DNA of 64,000 nucleotides from Aneurinibacillus aneurinilyticus ATCC 12856 (GCF_000466385.1 NZ_KE952720.1:1-64000); one strand, 5' to 3'. Shown: positions 43,305 through 53,797, numbered from the stretch's first letter. Made by a program: numbers and translations. Notes: generated from the sequence alone by a model not told the origin.

Positions 43305-45602
43305 TTATGCAAATTCCGCCATACGAACCTGATTGCGTCCGGCACGCTTTGCTTGATACAATGCTTCATCAGCCCGCTGAAACAACTGCTCCACACTCAA
43401 AATTCCATCTTCTTTTGTCCAGGTAGCTATGCCACTTGAGATCGTAACGGTAGGATGTGTTTTTCTCATCACATTCAGTCGGAGACGTTCTGCTACCTGC
43501 TGTGCAATATCCGACTGTACCTTTGGCAAATATACAGCCATTTCCTCTCCGCCCCAGCGAGCAGCAATATCCGAAGTACGGATAGATACCGTCAGTTCAT
43601 TCGCCACCTGAACAAGAATCTCGTCCCCGATATGGTGTCCATACGTGTCATTAACGTTCTTAAAATGATCCACATCAATTAAAATAAGCGAACCACAAAC
43701 ATCTCTTTTCTGAGATTGACGAATGCTGTCATACAAATACTTACGGTTGTATAATCCGGTTAAATTATCAGTGACCACCATCCGTTCCACCTCGGCATGT
43801 AATGAAGCATTCGTAACAGCTACCTTTACATGCCGCGCCAGCATTTCTAATCGTTTAAAATCATCAAACGTATAACGATGCGGTTTAGAATCAAGCAGCA
43901 TAATAGCCCCATTCACTTCTTCTTTTTCCAACAGCGGCACCGCCATTAATGACTTGTATGAAAAAGAAGGAACGCCTATCTCTGCATCTGCTCCATCTGC
44001 CAGCAAAATCGATTCTTTTCTGACAAATAAGTCATACAATTTCCCGGCAGTCGGTACCGGCAATGCAAACTCCTTTATTTCTTTCTGTGTAGAGGCTCGC
44101 ATCATAAAAGCGTTCTTCTCATCCGACCATGAAAAAATACAGCAGTGCTCTGTACGGAATGACTCGGTTAGCTTCCGCATAATAAATTCCAATAAGTCAT
44201 GAAGCTTAATATTCTTATTTAATTGACGCGTCATTTCATCAATCAGCAGCAGTTCTTTAATTAGACGGTTTGATTGCTCGTATAGCTGTGCATTTTCAAA
44301 GGCGTTTCCTGCCGTATCAGCCAACATTGTAATATATTCCACTTCGCGAGACGGAAGAGAAATTGGTTTATCACTGTACAATTCAAGTACACCGTACACC
44401 CCTTGTTTGCCACGAAGTGGCGCAGCCAGAGTAAGGCTGCGCTCACCGTCTGAAGGAATGATAACGGTCCTCGCTTCCATAAATGCCTGAGCACTTACGC
44501 TATTTCCGTCAATAGAATAGGAGAACTGCTTGACTGGCAGTGTGGTAGAAAACGAGTCATGCGATAGCCACAAATCAACAGACATGTCTGGATAAAGCTT
44601 CCTCGTATTCTCAATAACAGCTTGCAGCACATTATCTACATTTATAGAGGAGTGAAACTTCTTCGTAATTTCAAATAACATCGCCTGCTTCTGTTCATCA
44701 CGCTGGGTGCGCATATAAACTGTGGAATTATGAACAGCCAAGCTTAAATCTTTGGTGAAGCGACATACAAATTTTTGCTCTTGGGTCGTAAACGGGTGCT
44801 CGGTGTCACGCATCAGCAACAGGAATCCGATAATCTTGCCATTGTATCGAAAGGGAGCGATTAACCACCGCTCTGAAAAAGTGTTTTCGCTTCCTAACAG
44901 CTCTTCAAGATTTGCATTGTCATTGTGGAGGACCCTTCGTTTGGCAGAGAAACGTGCCACGATGTTTTCATATATTTTCTTTGGATTGTTCAGAATTTTT
45001 GTCTGCCATTGCAATAGCTTCTGTTCGCTCGAGGACCAACGTGGAAGCATAACGCTTTGCTCCTCATCGAACACAACAGCGATACAATCACTCAAGGTGA
45101 GATTAAGTGTAATACGATGTACAATGGTCTGCATCACACTATCCAAATGAAGATCCTGATTTACCGCCCTAATGCAGTAAGCGATTTCCTTTGCAATCGA
45201 CTGTTCCTGCATAAGGCAAAATACGTTCACAAATCCTTGCAGGAAGGCGGAAACCTGCTTCTCATCGACAGAAAGCGGAAGAACCATTCCTATGAAGCCC
45301 GGAAACCAGGTATCCCCTAGAATTGGAAGATACATAACTTTGCTGGTCATGTCATTCTGGCTGTGTTCGTCCATTTCCTGTATTGGGTAGAAAGGCTTTA
45401 TTTCGAATTCCGGAGCACCGACTTTTTCAAAAGCAAGTACGTTCCCCGATTTATCCGAGATAAATATCCAGCCTTTGTTCAATAAAAAGGATGGAGAAGA
45501 AATGAACCGGAAGCTTTTTCGAAATACGTTTATAATCTGAGCCGAATAATAATCGGCTAAAAAAGTTTCTTTCCGGTTCTGGTTAATCATGCGCTTTTTC
45601 AC
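43305..45602 (-). CDS. dgcP: Diguanylate cyclase with GAF domains (DgcP/YtrP-like)
   Basis: 765 aa, no membrane segments. At least two GAF-like domains fill the first 590 residues (for example ADTAGNAFENAQLYEQSNRL between them); the C-terminal GGDEF domain has DNLTGLYNRKYL, IDVDHFKNVNDTYGH and the active site RWGGEEMAVYLP. GGEEM differs from GGDEF/GGEEF only in the last residue, so activity is likely. It makes c-di-GMP, the ligand of the riboswitch and substrate of the EAL protein at 60-61 kb. GTG start with AAGGCGGGG. Confidence 0.88.
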   Translation of the reverse strand: MKKRMINQNRKETFLADYYSAQIINVFRKSFRFISSPSFLLNKGWIFISDKSGNVLAFEKVGAPEFEIKPFYPIQEMDEHSQNDMTSKVMYLPILGDTWFPGFIGMVLPLSVDEKQVSAFLQGFVNVFCLMQEQSIAKEIAYCIRAVNQDLHLDSVMQTIVHRITLNLTLSDCIAVVFDEEQSVMLPRWSSSEQKLLQWQTKILNNPKKIYENIVARFSAKRRVLHNDNANLEELLGSENTFSERWLIAPFRYNGKIIGFLLLMRDTEHPFTTQEQKFVCRFTKDLSLAVHNSTVYMRTQRDEQKQAMLFEITKKFHSSINVDNVLQAVIENTRKLYPDMSVDLWLSHDSFSTTLPVKQFSYSIDGNSVSAQAFMEARTVIIPSDGERSLTLAAPLRGKQGVYGVLELYSDKPISLPSREVEYITMLADTAGNAFENAQLYEQSNRLIKELLLIDEMTRQLNKNIKLHDLLEFIMRKLTESFRTEHCCIFSWSDEKNAFMMRASTQKEIKEFALPVPTAGKLYDLFVRKESILLADGADAEIGVPSFSYKSLMAVPLLEKEEVNGAIMLLDSKPHRYTFDDFKRLEMLARHVKVAVTNASLHAEVERMVVTDNLTGLYNRKYLYDSIRQSQKRDVCGSLILIDVDHFKNVNDTYGHHIGDEILVQVANELTVSIRTSDIAARWGGEEMAVYLPKVQSDIAQQVAERLRLNVMRKTHPTVTISSGIATWTKEDGILSVEQLFQRADEALYQAKRAGRNQVRMAEFA

Positions 45603-45715
45603 AATCCCCGCCTTCTTTCTCTACTATAACCGCTCTTTTTTATATACTTCAGCTTTCACATAGTGACATTGCTGATCGATTTAGACTCCTTATCGTACTC
45701 CTTCTGTCGCAGCGG

Positions 45716-46333
45716 TCAAGCGCCATCCAGATGCGTTCCATCGTTTACATTATGAACTATCCACATTTCTTCCTGATATTGAATATGGCTTAACGATGTA
45801 TTGACCAATTTTGTTTTACCGGTGCCATGTAGTCCATTGCTCATACGATGCAACACAGCATTAATCAGACCGCCATGGCTAACTACAAGAACATGTTCGG
45901 CGTTACTCCCTCGAACAATGTTAGTTAAACATGCGATGCCTCGTTGCTGCATGTCAGAGTATGTTTCTATATTATATTTACTCTCCGTATCCGTCCATGG
46001 ATCAAAGTCGGGATATTGCTCACGAATACTTCGAAAATCCTTTCCCTCCCAATCACCATAATAGCGCTCCCTAAGCTCGACATGCTGACAAACAGGAAGA
46101 CCAAGAGCATCAGCTACTGCAGAGGCGGTATGAATGGCGCGTTGCAAATCGCTAGAACAAACCTGTGTAATCGGAATTTCCTTCAAACGTATAGCCAATC
46201 GTCTTGCTTGCTCTATCCCCCGTATATTCAACGGAATATCGCTATGTCCCTGAATTAAACGCTGTGCATTCCAATCAGTCTCCCCGTGGCGAACAAGATA
46301 CACATGTTTTATAGTGTTAATAGAATATTCCAT
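45716..46333 (-). CDS. Histidine phosphatase (phosphoglycerate mutase-like)
   Basis: 205 aa. LVRHGETDWN with the catalytic His, SDLQRAIHTA, the Glu in LRERYYGDWEG and VVSHGGLINAVL with the second His. The family includes PhoE, CobC and GpmB-like phosphatases; the substrate is not evident. The annotated ATG lies directly after AAAGG, too close, so the true start may be a few codons on (possibly ATT), and is uncertain. Confidence 0.85.
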   Translation of the reverse strand: MEYSINTIKHVYLVRHGETDWNAQRLIQGHSDIPLNIRGIEQARRLAIRLKEIPITQVCSSDLQRAIHTASAVADALGLPVCQHVELRERYYGDWEGKDFRSIREQYPDFDPWTDTESKYNIETYSDMQQRGIACLTNIVRGSNAEHVLVVSHGGLINAVLHRMSNGLHGTGKTKLVNTSLSHIQYQEEMWIVHNVNDGTHLDGA

Positions 46334-46437
46334 CCTTTCTTACACCGTGTTATTATCTATAATTATACGAAATATCAAACAATGTTTCACGCATTATTTC
46401 TATACATTTCCATTTTGCAATCCGAAGGGTCTCCGCA

Positions 46438-46475
46438 TCAAAAAAAGCCTGAAATCAAGCGTTCAGGCTTTGTCT
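46438..46475 (-). terminator. Terminator after trpB
   Basis: AAAGCCTGAA / TTCAGGCTTT with a short loop and TTTTGATG on the minus strand. Confidence 0.85.
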
Positions 46476-46478
46476 TGC

Positions 46479-47672
46479 TTATTTTGCATTATGCATCATA
46501 TCGAATACTTGCTGTACATCCTTATCTCCGCGACCGGACAAGTTCACAATAATGGACTGCTCCGCAGACAAAGAAGAGGCGAGCTTTATGGCATATGCTA
46601 CCGCATGGGAGCTTTCGATTGCTGGGATAATCCCTTCTGTCCTTGATAGCATATGAAATGCCTCTATTGCTTCTTCATCACTTATCGTTACATACTCGGC
46701 ACGACCGATTGCTTTGTAATAGCTATGCTCCGGTCCGACCCCAGGATAATCCAGCCCAGCAGCGACCGAGTGAGTAGATGCCGGCTCTCCGTCTTCGTCT
46801 TTCATCATATAGCATTTGAATCCGTGGATGATCCCCGGCTCTCCTGCTGTGAGCGGTGCAGCGTGCTGTCCTGCCACAAGCCCTTTTCCCCCCGGCTCTA
46901 CGCCAACAATGCGCACTTCTTCATCGTCGAAGAACGGCGCGAATAGACCAATGGCATTGCTGCCACCACCGACACAAGCAATAATATAATCCGGCAGTCG
47001 GTTCTCTTTCTCTATATGCTGTACACGAGCTTCCCTGCCGATAACGGATTGGAAGTGGCGCACAATGGTCGGATATGGATGAGGGCCAACCGCCGAGCCT
47101 AGCAGATAAAATGTATTCTCATAATTTTGTGCATAGTCCATAAGCGCCGCGTCAACCGCTTCTTTAAGTGTACGCGCACCGTCTTTTACTGCTACAACTT
47201 TTGCGCCAAGCAGCTCCATCCTGAATACATTTAATGCTTGGCGACGGGTGTCTTCTTCACCCATATAGATGACGCATTCCATACCAAACATTGCGCATGC
47301 AGTTGCCGTGGCAACTCCATGTTGACCTGCCCCTGTCTCAGCGATTACCCGCTTAACGCCCATTCGCTTCGCCAGTAGAACCTGTCCCATTACATTATTA
47401 ATTTTATGAGCTCCCGTATGGTTCAAATCCTCACGTTTCAGGTATACCTTTGCTCCACCAAGCTTCTCAGTCAATCGCTGTGCAAAATAAAGGGGATTCG
47501 GGCGTCCTACATATTCCTTCAAATAGTATTCCAGTTCTTTGTTGAATTCCGGCTCTTCCCTATACTGTTCAAAGGCCTGCTCTAAATAATCAAGCGCAGC
47601 CTGCAACGGCTCTGGCACGAAACTCCCGCCAAATTCCCCGAAGTATCCTTTTTTTGTATCTACTTTGCTCAT
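46479..47672 (-). CDS. trpB: Tryptophan synthase beta chain
   Basis: 397 aa. Starts in the usual way ([17 protein letters not shown]); pyridoxal lysine in [17 protein letters not shown]-type loop seen as [14 protein letters not shown], and GGGSNAIG near residue 230 for phosphate binding. This is the TrpB1 type. It condenses indole and serine; the alpha subunit TrpA is not adjacent. GAGGAGTTAGG precedes the ATG. No T-box or attenuator is visible in the 75-base leader. Confidence 0.93.
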   Translation of the reverse strand: MSKVDTKKGYFGEFGGSFVPEPLQAALDYLEQAFEQYREEPEFNKELEYYLKEYVGRPNPLYFAQRLTEKLGGAKVYLKREDLNHTGAHKINNVMGQVLLAKRMGVKRVIAETGAGQHGVATATACAMFGMECVIYMGEEDTRRQALNVFRMELLGAKVVAVKDGARTLKEAVDAALMDYAQNYENTFYLLGSAVGPHPYPTIVRHFQSVIGREARVQHIEKENRLPDYIIACVGGGSNAIGLFAPFFDDEEVRIVGVEPGGKGLVAGQHAAPLTAGEPGIIHGFKCYMMKDEDGEPASTHSVAAGLDYPGVGPEHSYYKAIGRAEYVTISDEEAIEAFHMLSRTEGIIPAIESSHAVAYAIKLASSLSAEQSIIVNLSGRGDKDVQQVFDMMHNAK

Positions 47673-47824
47673 CTTCCCTAACTCCTCTCAACTTTGCTTT
47701 ATTTATTGAACAGTTCTTCACGTACTTTGCTTGATATTGTACTATAACTATGTTCACTTTTCACCCATTTCTTTATATTTTTGAAATTGTTCATTTTATT
47801 TTTCGAAAGAAGGCGGATACAGTA

Positions 47825-48739
47825 TTGAATACAGAAAAAATTTTTACCCATCGAGCAGGCATCGTAGCAGTTGCAGTAGTTGTCTGTTTTTTATGGGGAA
47901 GTGCATTTCCCTTTATCAAGCTAAGCTATGAACTGTTGGATATTCAACAAGGGGAAGTCTATAAACAAGTGCTCTTCGCTGGCTATCGATTCTTCCTCGC
48001 TTCGTTGATGCTAGCTGCTTTTCTGGTCATAAAAGAACGGCGTATCGCATTTACTAAAGGTTCACTACCGGCACTACTTCAGGTTGGCTTCTTTCAAACA
48101 ACATTGCAATATGTCTTGTTTTACATTGGCTTAAGCTATAGCACAGGTATTCAAGGTTCCATCATTACCGGTTCTAGTACGTTTTTTTCCATTATTCTTG
48201 CTCACTATATGTACAACAATGATCGAATAAACAAACGACGCTTGATAGGGCTTTTACTTGGCTTTACAGGTGTAATGCTGGCAAGCAGCACAAAAGGGGC
48301 TCTACGCTTCTCCTTCGGACTCGGTGAACTGGTACTGCTTCTTTCTGCCTTTTCTAATTCATTAGGAGGAATTCTTGCCAAAAATCGTGCGTCTGCCATG
48401 GATACCGTCTATCTTACTTCCTATCAGATGATGCTCGGCTCCTTTGTTCTTTTACTACTTGGTGCAAGCGGTGCTGGCTGGAAACCGTTTCACTTTACTG
48501 GACTTTCGTTGCTGTATCTCATCTACCTTGCGTTTCTGTCAGCTGCAGGATTCGCGCTGTGGAATACGCTGTTAAAGTACAACAAGGTCGGTAAAGTGTC
48601 CATGTACTTCTTCCTCGTACCGGTATTCGGTGTACTACTGTCCGCTATGTTACTGCATGAAACGCTGCATAGCATTGTATTCGCTGCACTTTTGTTTGTA
48701 GTTATCGGAATCATCGTTGTGAATCAGGAAAAAAGTTGA
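47825..48739 (+). CDS. DMT-superfamily (EamA) transporter
   Basis: 304 aa with ten membrane segments in two EamA repeats: VVVCFLWGSAFPFIKLSYEL at the start, LLLGFTGVMLASS at the end of the first, and YFFLVPVFGVLLSAMLLHE in the second. An exporter of small metabolites; substrate unknown. The start is probably TTG 47825, nine bases after AAGGCGG; an ATG at 47750 is in frame but has no ribosome site. The rpsD promoter overlaps its stop. Confidence 0.85.
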   Translation: MNTEKIFTHRAGIVAVAVVVCFLWGSAFPFIKLSYELLDIQQGEVYKQVLFAGYRFFLASLMLAAFLVIKERRIAFTKGSLPALLQVGFFQTTLQYVLFYIGLSYSTGIQGSIITGSSTFFSIILAHYMYNNDRINKRRLIGLLLGFTGVMLASSTKGALRFSFGLGELVLLLSAFSNSLGGILAKNRASAMDTVYLTSYQMMLGSFVLLLLGASGAGWKPFHFTGLSLLYLIYLAFLSAAGFALWNTLLKYNKVGKVSMYFFLVPVFGVLLSAMLLHETLHSIVFAALLFVVIGIIVVNQEKS

Positions 48740-48763
48740 CTTTTATCTCCAAACGGATATAAT
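48736..48763 (+). promoter_or_regulatory. rpsD promoter
   Basis: TTGACT (48736-48741), 16 bases, TATAAT (48758-48763). It overlaps the stop codon of the transporter gene. Confidence 0.75.
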
Positions 48764-48769
48764 ATTGTT

Positions 48770-48976
48770 TATGTGCTTTGCAAAGGGTAGCAATGATTTT
48801 AGGTAAAAACGTCTGGTCATGTCATTAGTTTCGTCCCTTAAGGGCTGCGGCTGTTTGTCCCTTAACGGAGCATGCGGCGGAAACGCTACCGTCCGAAGAG
48901 CATGTAGCAGAGTAAGGAACTAGCCAGGCGGAAGTAAACACCTAATTAATCTTATCGTAAAGGGGAACGAATATTT
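48770..48976 (+). ncRNA. rpsD leader, candidate S4 autoregulatory RNA
   Basis: About 200 bases between promoter and start codon with several inverted stretches (GTCCCTTAAGGGC, then GTCCCTTAACGGAGCATGCGGCGG). In B. subtilis ribosomal protein S4 represses its own leader by binding a structured RNA here. Position and size fit; I cannot fold it to confirm. Confidence 0.5.
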
Positions 48977-49573
48977 ATGGCACGTTATACTGGCCCTCGT
49001 CACAAACTTGCTCGTCGTCTGGGTATTTCTCTGGACGGAACCGGCAAAGATATCAAACGTAACTTCCCGCCGGGACAACATGGACATGGACGTCGTAAAA
49101 TGAGCGAATATGCACTTCAGTTAACTGAAAAGCAAAAACTTCGCCATATGTACGGCATGATGGAAAAACAATTCCGTAAAACATTCGATCAAGCGAACAA
49201 AATGTCCGGCGTTGTCGGCGAAAACTTCATGAAGCTTCTCGAATCTCGTCTGGATAACCTGGTATACCGTCTTGGCTTCGCAACGACTCGTCCGGCTGCT
49301 CGCCAATTGACAACTCACGGTCATATCACTGTAAACGGCAAGAAAGTGAACATCCCTTCTTACCGTGTAAAACCAGGCGATGTTATCGGATTACGTGAAA
49401 AAAGCCGCAACCTGCAAATCGTAAAGGAATCTCTGGAAGCTCGTGCATACCTGCCGAACTACCTGAGCTTTGATGAAACGAAACTGGAAGGAACGTACAC
49501 TCGTCTTCCAGAACGTGAAGAAATGCCGGCTGAAATTAACGAAAAACTAATCGTCGAGTTCTATTCCCGCTAA
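48977..49573 (+). CDS. rpsD: Ribosomal protein S4
   Basis: 198 aa. [16 protein letters not shown] at the start, [20 protein letters not shown], and the S4 RNA-binding domain with [20 protein letters not shown]. Primary 16S rRNA binder of the small subunit. AAAGGGGAACG precedes the ATG. Monocistronic with its own promoter and terminator, as in B. subtilis. Confidence 0.97.
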   Translation: MARYTGPRHKLARRLGISLDGTGKDIKRNFPPGQHGHGRRKMSEYALQLTEKQKLRHMYGMMEKQFRKTFDQANKMSGVVGENFMKLLESRLDNLVYRLGFATTRPAARQLTTHGHITVNGKKVNIPSYRVKPGDVIGLREKSRNLQIVKESLEARAYLPNYLSFDETKLEGTYTRLPEREEMPAEINEKLIVEFYSR

Positions 49574-49590
49574 TCGGAAGGACTACAGAC

Positions 49591-49626
49591 AAAAACCATC
49601 GACAATCCTGTCGATGGTTTTTTATT
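49591..49626. terminator. Bidirectional terminator between rpsD and tyrS
   Basis: AAAAACCATCGACA / TGTCGATGGTTTTT, with A and T runs on both sides. Confidence 0.88.
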
Positions 49627-49654
49627 TAAAGAAAAAACCCTACTGATTGAAGTT

Positions 49655-50917
49655 TCACTTTATCGTTACTTTGGCAAATTTACGCTTGCCGACTTGAACA
49701 ATCATACCTTCTTCCACTGTAATATGCTCATCTACGGAAGCAACTTTTTCTTCATTAATTTTAACAGCACCTTGCTGAACCATTCGACGCGCCTCCCCAT
49801 TAGATGGAACAAGGCCGAGAACAGAAAGAAGTTTCACAATCCACATTTTCCCATCTTCAAGCTCGGCAGTCGCTACTTCTTTTTCAGGTATATCCGTCGG
49901 CAGCGCCCGTTGCTGGAACACCGTTTTGAAATGGTTTTCCGCTTCCTCTGCGGCCGCATCTCCCCAGTACATCTGTACAAAAGTACGGGCAAGGCGCATC
50001 TTAGCATCACGCGGATGAACGGTTCCGTTTTCCAGACCTTTCTCTAAATTTTTTAGCTCTTCAAGAGAGATATCTGTAGCCAGTTCATAGTACTTGAGCA
50101 TAAGCTCATCTGGAATGGACATCGCTTTGCCGTAGATTTCGTTAGGCGGCTCGCTGATCCCAATGTAGTTACCCAGGCTTTTGCTCATCTTCTGTACGCC
50201 ATCCAATCCCTCAATAATTGGCATTGTCAACGCACATTGCTGTTCTTGCCCGTATTCTTTCTGCAATTGCCGCCCCATTAGCAGATTGAACTTCTGATCG
50301 GTTCCACCAAGCTCCACATCGCTCTCTAATGCTACAGAATCGTATCCCTGCATGAGTGGGTAAAAAAATTCGTGGATGCTGATCGGTAAGTTGTTGCTAT
50401 AACGTTTTTCGAAATCATCACGTTCTAGCATTCGGGCCACTGTCATTTTTGCAGCCAATTCGACAACATCAGCGAAGTTCATCCGTGAAAGCCATGTACT
50501 ATTGTAATGCACTTGAATTTTATCGGCATCAAGAATTTTTGCGAATTGCTCTACATACGTTGCCGCATTCGCTTTTACTTGCTCTTCTGTTAATGGTTTC
50601 CGGGTTTCTGATTTCCCTGACGGGTCACCGATACGCCCTGTGAAATCCCCGATAACCAACTGCACGACATGTCCAAGTTCCTGAAATTGCCGAAGTTTAT
50701 GCAATACGACTGTATGCCCCACATGAATATCCGGTGCAGAAGGATCCAGCCCCAGCTTTATATTTAACGGCTTGCCGGTAACAATCGAACGTTCTACCTT
50801 TCTTTTCATCTCTTCTTCCGGAACAATTTCCGCAACTCCACGGCGGATGATGTTCATCTGTCGTTCAACTTCGCGTGCTTGTTCTTCTGTCAGATTGATT
50901 GTCTTTTGTTCACTCAT
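49655..50917 (-). CDS. tyrS: Tyrosyl-tRNA synthetase
   Basis: 420 aa. Class I motifs: HVGHTVVLHKL (HIGH type, about residue 48) and KMSKS, plus FYPLMQGYDSVAL; a C-terminal S4 domain (GEARRMVQQGAVKINEEKV). ATG 50917 is chosen with GGAGGCAGC eight bases upstream; longer frames to 50968 lie in the leader. Controlled by the T-box leader below. Confidence 0.95.
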   Translation of the reverse strand: MSEQKTINLTEEQAREVERQMNIIRRGVAEIVPEEEMKRKVERSIVTGKPLNIKLGLDPSAPDIHVGHTVVLHKLRQFQELGHVVQLVIGDFTGRIGDPSGKSETRKPLTEEQVKANAATYVEQFAKILDADKIQVHYNSTWLSRMNFADVVELAAKMTVARMLERDDFEKRYSNNLPISIHEFFYPLMQGYDSVALESDVELGGTDQKFNLLMGRQLQKEYGQEQQCALTMPIIEGLDGVQKMSKSLGNYIGISEPPNEIYGKAMSIPDELMLKYYELATDISLEELKNLEKGLENGTVHPRDAKMRLARTFVQMYWGDAAAEEAENHFKTVFQQRALPTDIPEKEVATAELEDGKMWIVKLLSVLGLVPSNGEARRMVQQGAVKINEEKVASVDEHITVEEGMIVQVGKRKFAKVTIK

Positions 50918-50951
50918 TTGTGCTGCCTCCATTTTAAATTGGTGAAAAAAT

Positions 50952-51200
50952 AAAAAAACCCGCCCCAAAAAGGGACGAGTTTGCTCGCGGTACCACCCTT
51001 AGTTAAGGACTAAAGTCCTTCACTCATACGGATAACGGCCTATGGCTGCCCATATGCCGTCCGCCCACAACTAAGACAAGATGCGGTGCGGATTCACTCC
51101 TACGCTGTATTTCATCGCTTGACTGGGCCGATTTACACCTTCCACCGACTCTCTGTTATTTCCAGTACTCAAGCCACTACTATTACGTATTCATTGCGAA
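50952..51200 (-). promoter_or_regulatory. T-box riboswitch of tyrS
   Basis: On the minus strand the T-box AAGGGTGGTACCGCG (51000-50986) precedes a terminator stem ACTCGTCCC/GGGGCGGGT (50981-50953) ending in seven T. Upstream are the stem I marks AGAGAGTCGGTGG, and a TAC tyrosine triplet at 51109-51107 in GAAATACAG is the candidate specifier. Uncharged tRNA-Tyr would favour read-through. Confidence 0.92.
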
Positions 51201-51285
51201 TACAATGATATTGTTTTGTTGTTATTCTCATAATAACTAAAAATAGTGCAAAAATGCAACATTTATCCTCTACCACCGTCTTTAT

Positions 51286-51294
51286 GATATAATG
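51286..51294 (+). promoter_or_regulatory. Extended -10 promoter of the PBP gene
   Basis: TGATATAAT is an extended -10 (TG-n-TATAAT) 28 bases before ATG 51322. No good -35 is seen at 17 bases, as usual for extended -10 promoters. Confidence 0.55.
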
Positions 51295-51321
51295 TTGCTG
51301 TTATGTGTAAGGGGGAGTAAT

Positions 51322-53781
51322 ATGGAAAAACAAAACGGTTCCGCCAATACGTCGGACAAGCCGAGACGAAAGAAAAGCTTCTGGCATACTCTTCTCGCCA
51401 CTTTTCAGGTCTTAGCTATTCTGTTCTTTATGGGCGTATTGTTTGCGGGCGGTACCGCTGCCGGCTACGTGGCTTCGCTTGTCAAATCCGATCCGGTACG
51501 TAGTTATAATGAGATTTATCAGAAAATCTCCGCAAACAACCTCACCGGATTTGCGTATTTCAAAGACAAGACGATGATTGGCCAATTAGTTACACAAGAG
51601 GACCGGCGTCTCGTATCGCATAAAGAAGTGTCGCCTCACTTGATCGATGCCATCATTTCCACCGAAGATAAATATTTCTATGAACATAATGGAATTGTGC
51701 CAACAGCAATTGCCCGGGCTGCTATCCAGCAAGCAACAAACTCATCCGTGCAAACTGGAGGAAGTACGCTGACACAGCAGCTTATTAAACAAACCATTCT
51801 CTCTCCGAAGGTAACTCCGGAAAGAAAATTCAAGGAAATCTTCCTTGCTCTTCGTATGGAACGAATGTTTAGCAAAGATCAAATTCTTGATGCCTATATC
51901 AATCGAATGTACTTTGGTAAAAATGCCAATGACTCTAAGGTATATGGGGTACAGGCGGCAGCCAAGGGCATTTTTGGCGTAGATGCCAAAAACCTAAACA
52001 TTGCACAATCTGCCTATCTGGCCGGTATGCTACAAGCTCCGTCTTCGTATATCCCGTTTAAGGAGAAAGGGCTAAAACTCGGAAAAGAACGACAAAAAGT
52101 CGTTCTTGGTCGAATGCTCGAAAACGGAAAAATTAACAAGCAGCAATATGATGAGGCACTCGCTTATGATATTAAAGCCCATCTTGCCAAACCATCTCCA
52201 AAAGCATTCGAGAAATATCCATACCTTATGATGGAAATCGAAGAGAGAGCCGCAAAAATTCTGCTCGATCAGGATTTCGAAAAAAACCCAGAGCTAAAAA
52301 ATGATTCGTACTCCAAGCTATTGGAAGAAAAACGAATCGCCGTGCGTCAAGGTGGCTATCATATCCACACAACAATCGATAAAAAAATCTATGAAGAAAT
52401 GCAAAAAATCGCAGCCGATCCTAATAACTTCGGACCGGAAAAACCGCCGATTAATGGCAAACGTATGCCTGAGCAAGTCGGAGCTATCCTAATCCAAAAC
52501 AAAACCGGCGCTATTCTGGGAATGATGGAAGGACGCAGCTTCAAAATCGAGAATACGAGCCATGTGACTGCTCCGCGTCAACCGGGTTCATCCATTAAAC
52601 CAATCGGCGTATATGCTCCGGCAATTGAGGAAAAAATTATTTCACCAAACTCTACAGTTGTTGATGAAGAAACTGTGTTCCCCGGCAACTGGACACCTAA
52701 AAACTATGGCGGAAGCTTTAAGGGGCCAATGTCGGTACGCAGCGCTCTTGCTCAATCCCGCAACATCCCGGCGGTAAAGATCTATTACGAAACTGGCGTT
52801 CGTAAATCTCTCGCATACGTCAAAAAAATGGGCGTAAGCACGATTGAGGATAATGACTATTATCTGCCGACAGCATTAGGTGGATTTACCAGAGGTATTT
52901 CGGTGGAGGAAATAACTAATGCCTATGCTACGTTCGCAAATAGCGGGAATTTCATCGATGCCTATTTAATCGAACGGATCGATAATAGCGAAGGGGAAAC
53001 CATTTACCAGCACCAAGTAAAACCGACCCCTGTGTTCTCTCCGCAAACGGCATGGATGATGACCGATATGATGCGTGATGTCGTAACCGGAGGTACAGCC
53101 AGAAAGGTCGCTCGCTATACGATGGGTCGGGATGTAGCCGGTAAAACAGGAACAACCCAGGAAGACGGTGACAAATGGTTTGTCGGCTATACGCCAGATA
53201 TTTCACTTGGCGTATGGGTCGGTTATGATAAGAAATATAAACTCTCTAGAGGTTCACATGACAACGCAATGAACATCTGGGGCAAAACATTCTCATCCGT
53301 GCTGAAAATCAACCCGGATCTTTCTCCGGCAGGAAATTATATGAAGCGCCCGCCTGATACGTCGACGGCTGCTATCTATAATGCCAATCTGGCGGCCTCT
53401 AAAAATCCGGCATCTTATGGAAAAGTAGAGGAGAAGAAACCAGCGGAAACTACTACGAAAAAAGAAGACACGACAGAAACAGAACAGACGGATGACAAAA
53501 AGACAGAAGAAGACGGCAAAAAACAAGAACAGGGTACAGAAACTTCTGGTGATAAGAAAGAGCCAGACAAACCAGACGAAAAGAAAGATACTAATAAAGA
53601 CAACAGTAAAGATAGCAAGAAAGATAATAAAAAGGACAATAGCAAAGACACCGCAGATAATCCTGACAGGAAAACAACCAAATCCTCAGAAGGAACATCA
53701 AAAGAAACTAAAGATAAAAAATCAGACAAGAAGCCAGATCATAGTATAGGTAAGAAAGATGAGAAAAAAGGAGAGGGATAG
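51322..53781 (+). CDS. Class A penicillin-binding protein (PBP1A family)
   Basis: 819 aa. Cytoplasmic basic start, one membrane segment (about 24-50), glycosyltransferase GT51 with STEDKYFYEHNG and GGSTLTQQLIKQ, then the transpeptidase with PGSSIKP (SxxK), SRN in AQSRNIP, and KTGTTQ. The last 140 residues are Lys/Asp/Glu/Thr-rich low complexity. It builds and cross-links peptidoglycan. AAGGGGGAG before ATG 51322 decides the start over ATG 51292. EzrA, encoded at 38-41 kb, is known to guide PBP1 in B. subtilis. Confidence 0.92.
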   Translation: MEKQNGSANTSDKPRRKKSFWHTLLATFQVLAILFFMGVLFAGGTAAGYVASLVKSDPVRSYNEIYQKISANNLTGFAYFKDKTMIGQLVTQEDRRLVSHKEVSPHLIDAIISTEDKYFYEHNGIVPTAIARAAIQQATNSSVQTGGSTLTQQLIKQTILSPKVTPERKFKEIFLALRMERMFSKDQILDAYINRMYFGKNANDSKVYGVQAAAKGIFGVDAKNLNIAQSAYLAGMLQAPSSYIPFKEKGLKLGKERQKVVLGRMLENGKINKQQYDEALAYDIKAHLAKPSPKAFEKYPYLMMEIEERAAKILLDQDFEKNPELKNDSYSKLLEEKRIAVRQGGYHIHTTIDKKIYEEMQKIAADPNNFGPEKPPINGKRMPEQVGAILIQNKTGAILGMMEGRSFKIENTSHVTAPRQPGSSIKPIGVYAPAIEEKIISPNSTVVDEETVFPGNWTPKNYGGSFKGPMSVRSALAQSRNIPAVKIYYETGVRKSLAYVKKMGVSTIEDNDYYLPTALGGFTRGISVEEITNAYATFANSGNFIDAYLIERIDNSEGETIYQHQVKPTPVFSPQTAWMMTDMMRDVVTGGTARKVARYTMGRDVAGKTGTTQEDGDKWFVGYTPDISLGVWVGYDKKYKLSRGSHDNAMNIWGKTFSSVLKINPDLSPAGNYMKRPPDTSTAAIYNANLAASKNPASYGKVEEKKPAETTTKKEDTTETEQTDDKKTEEDGKKQEQGTETSGDKKEPDKPDEKKDTNKDNSKDSKKDNKKDNSKDTADNPDRKTTKSSEGTSKETKDKKSDKKPDHSIGKKDEKKGEG

Positions 53782-53797
53782 CCCCTCTCCTTTTTTA
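53766..53797. terminator. Bidirectional terminator between the PBP gene and acsA
   Basis: AAAAGGAGAGGG / CCCTCTCCTTTT around ATAGC, overlapping the PBP stop codon, with T run TTTTTT. Confidence 0.88.
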
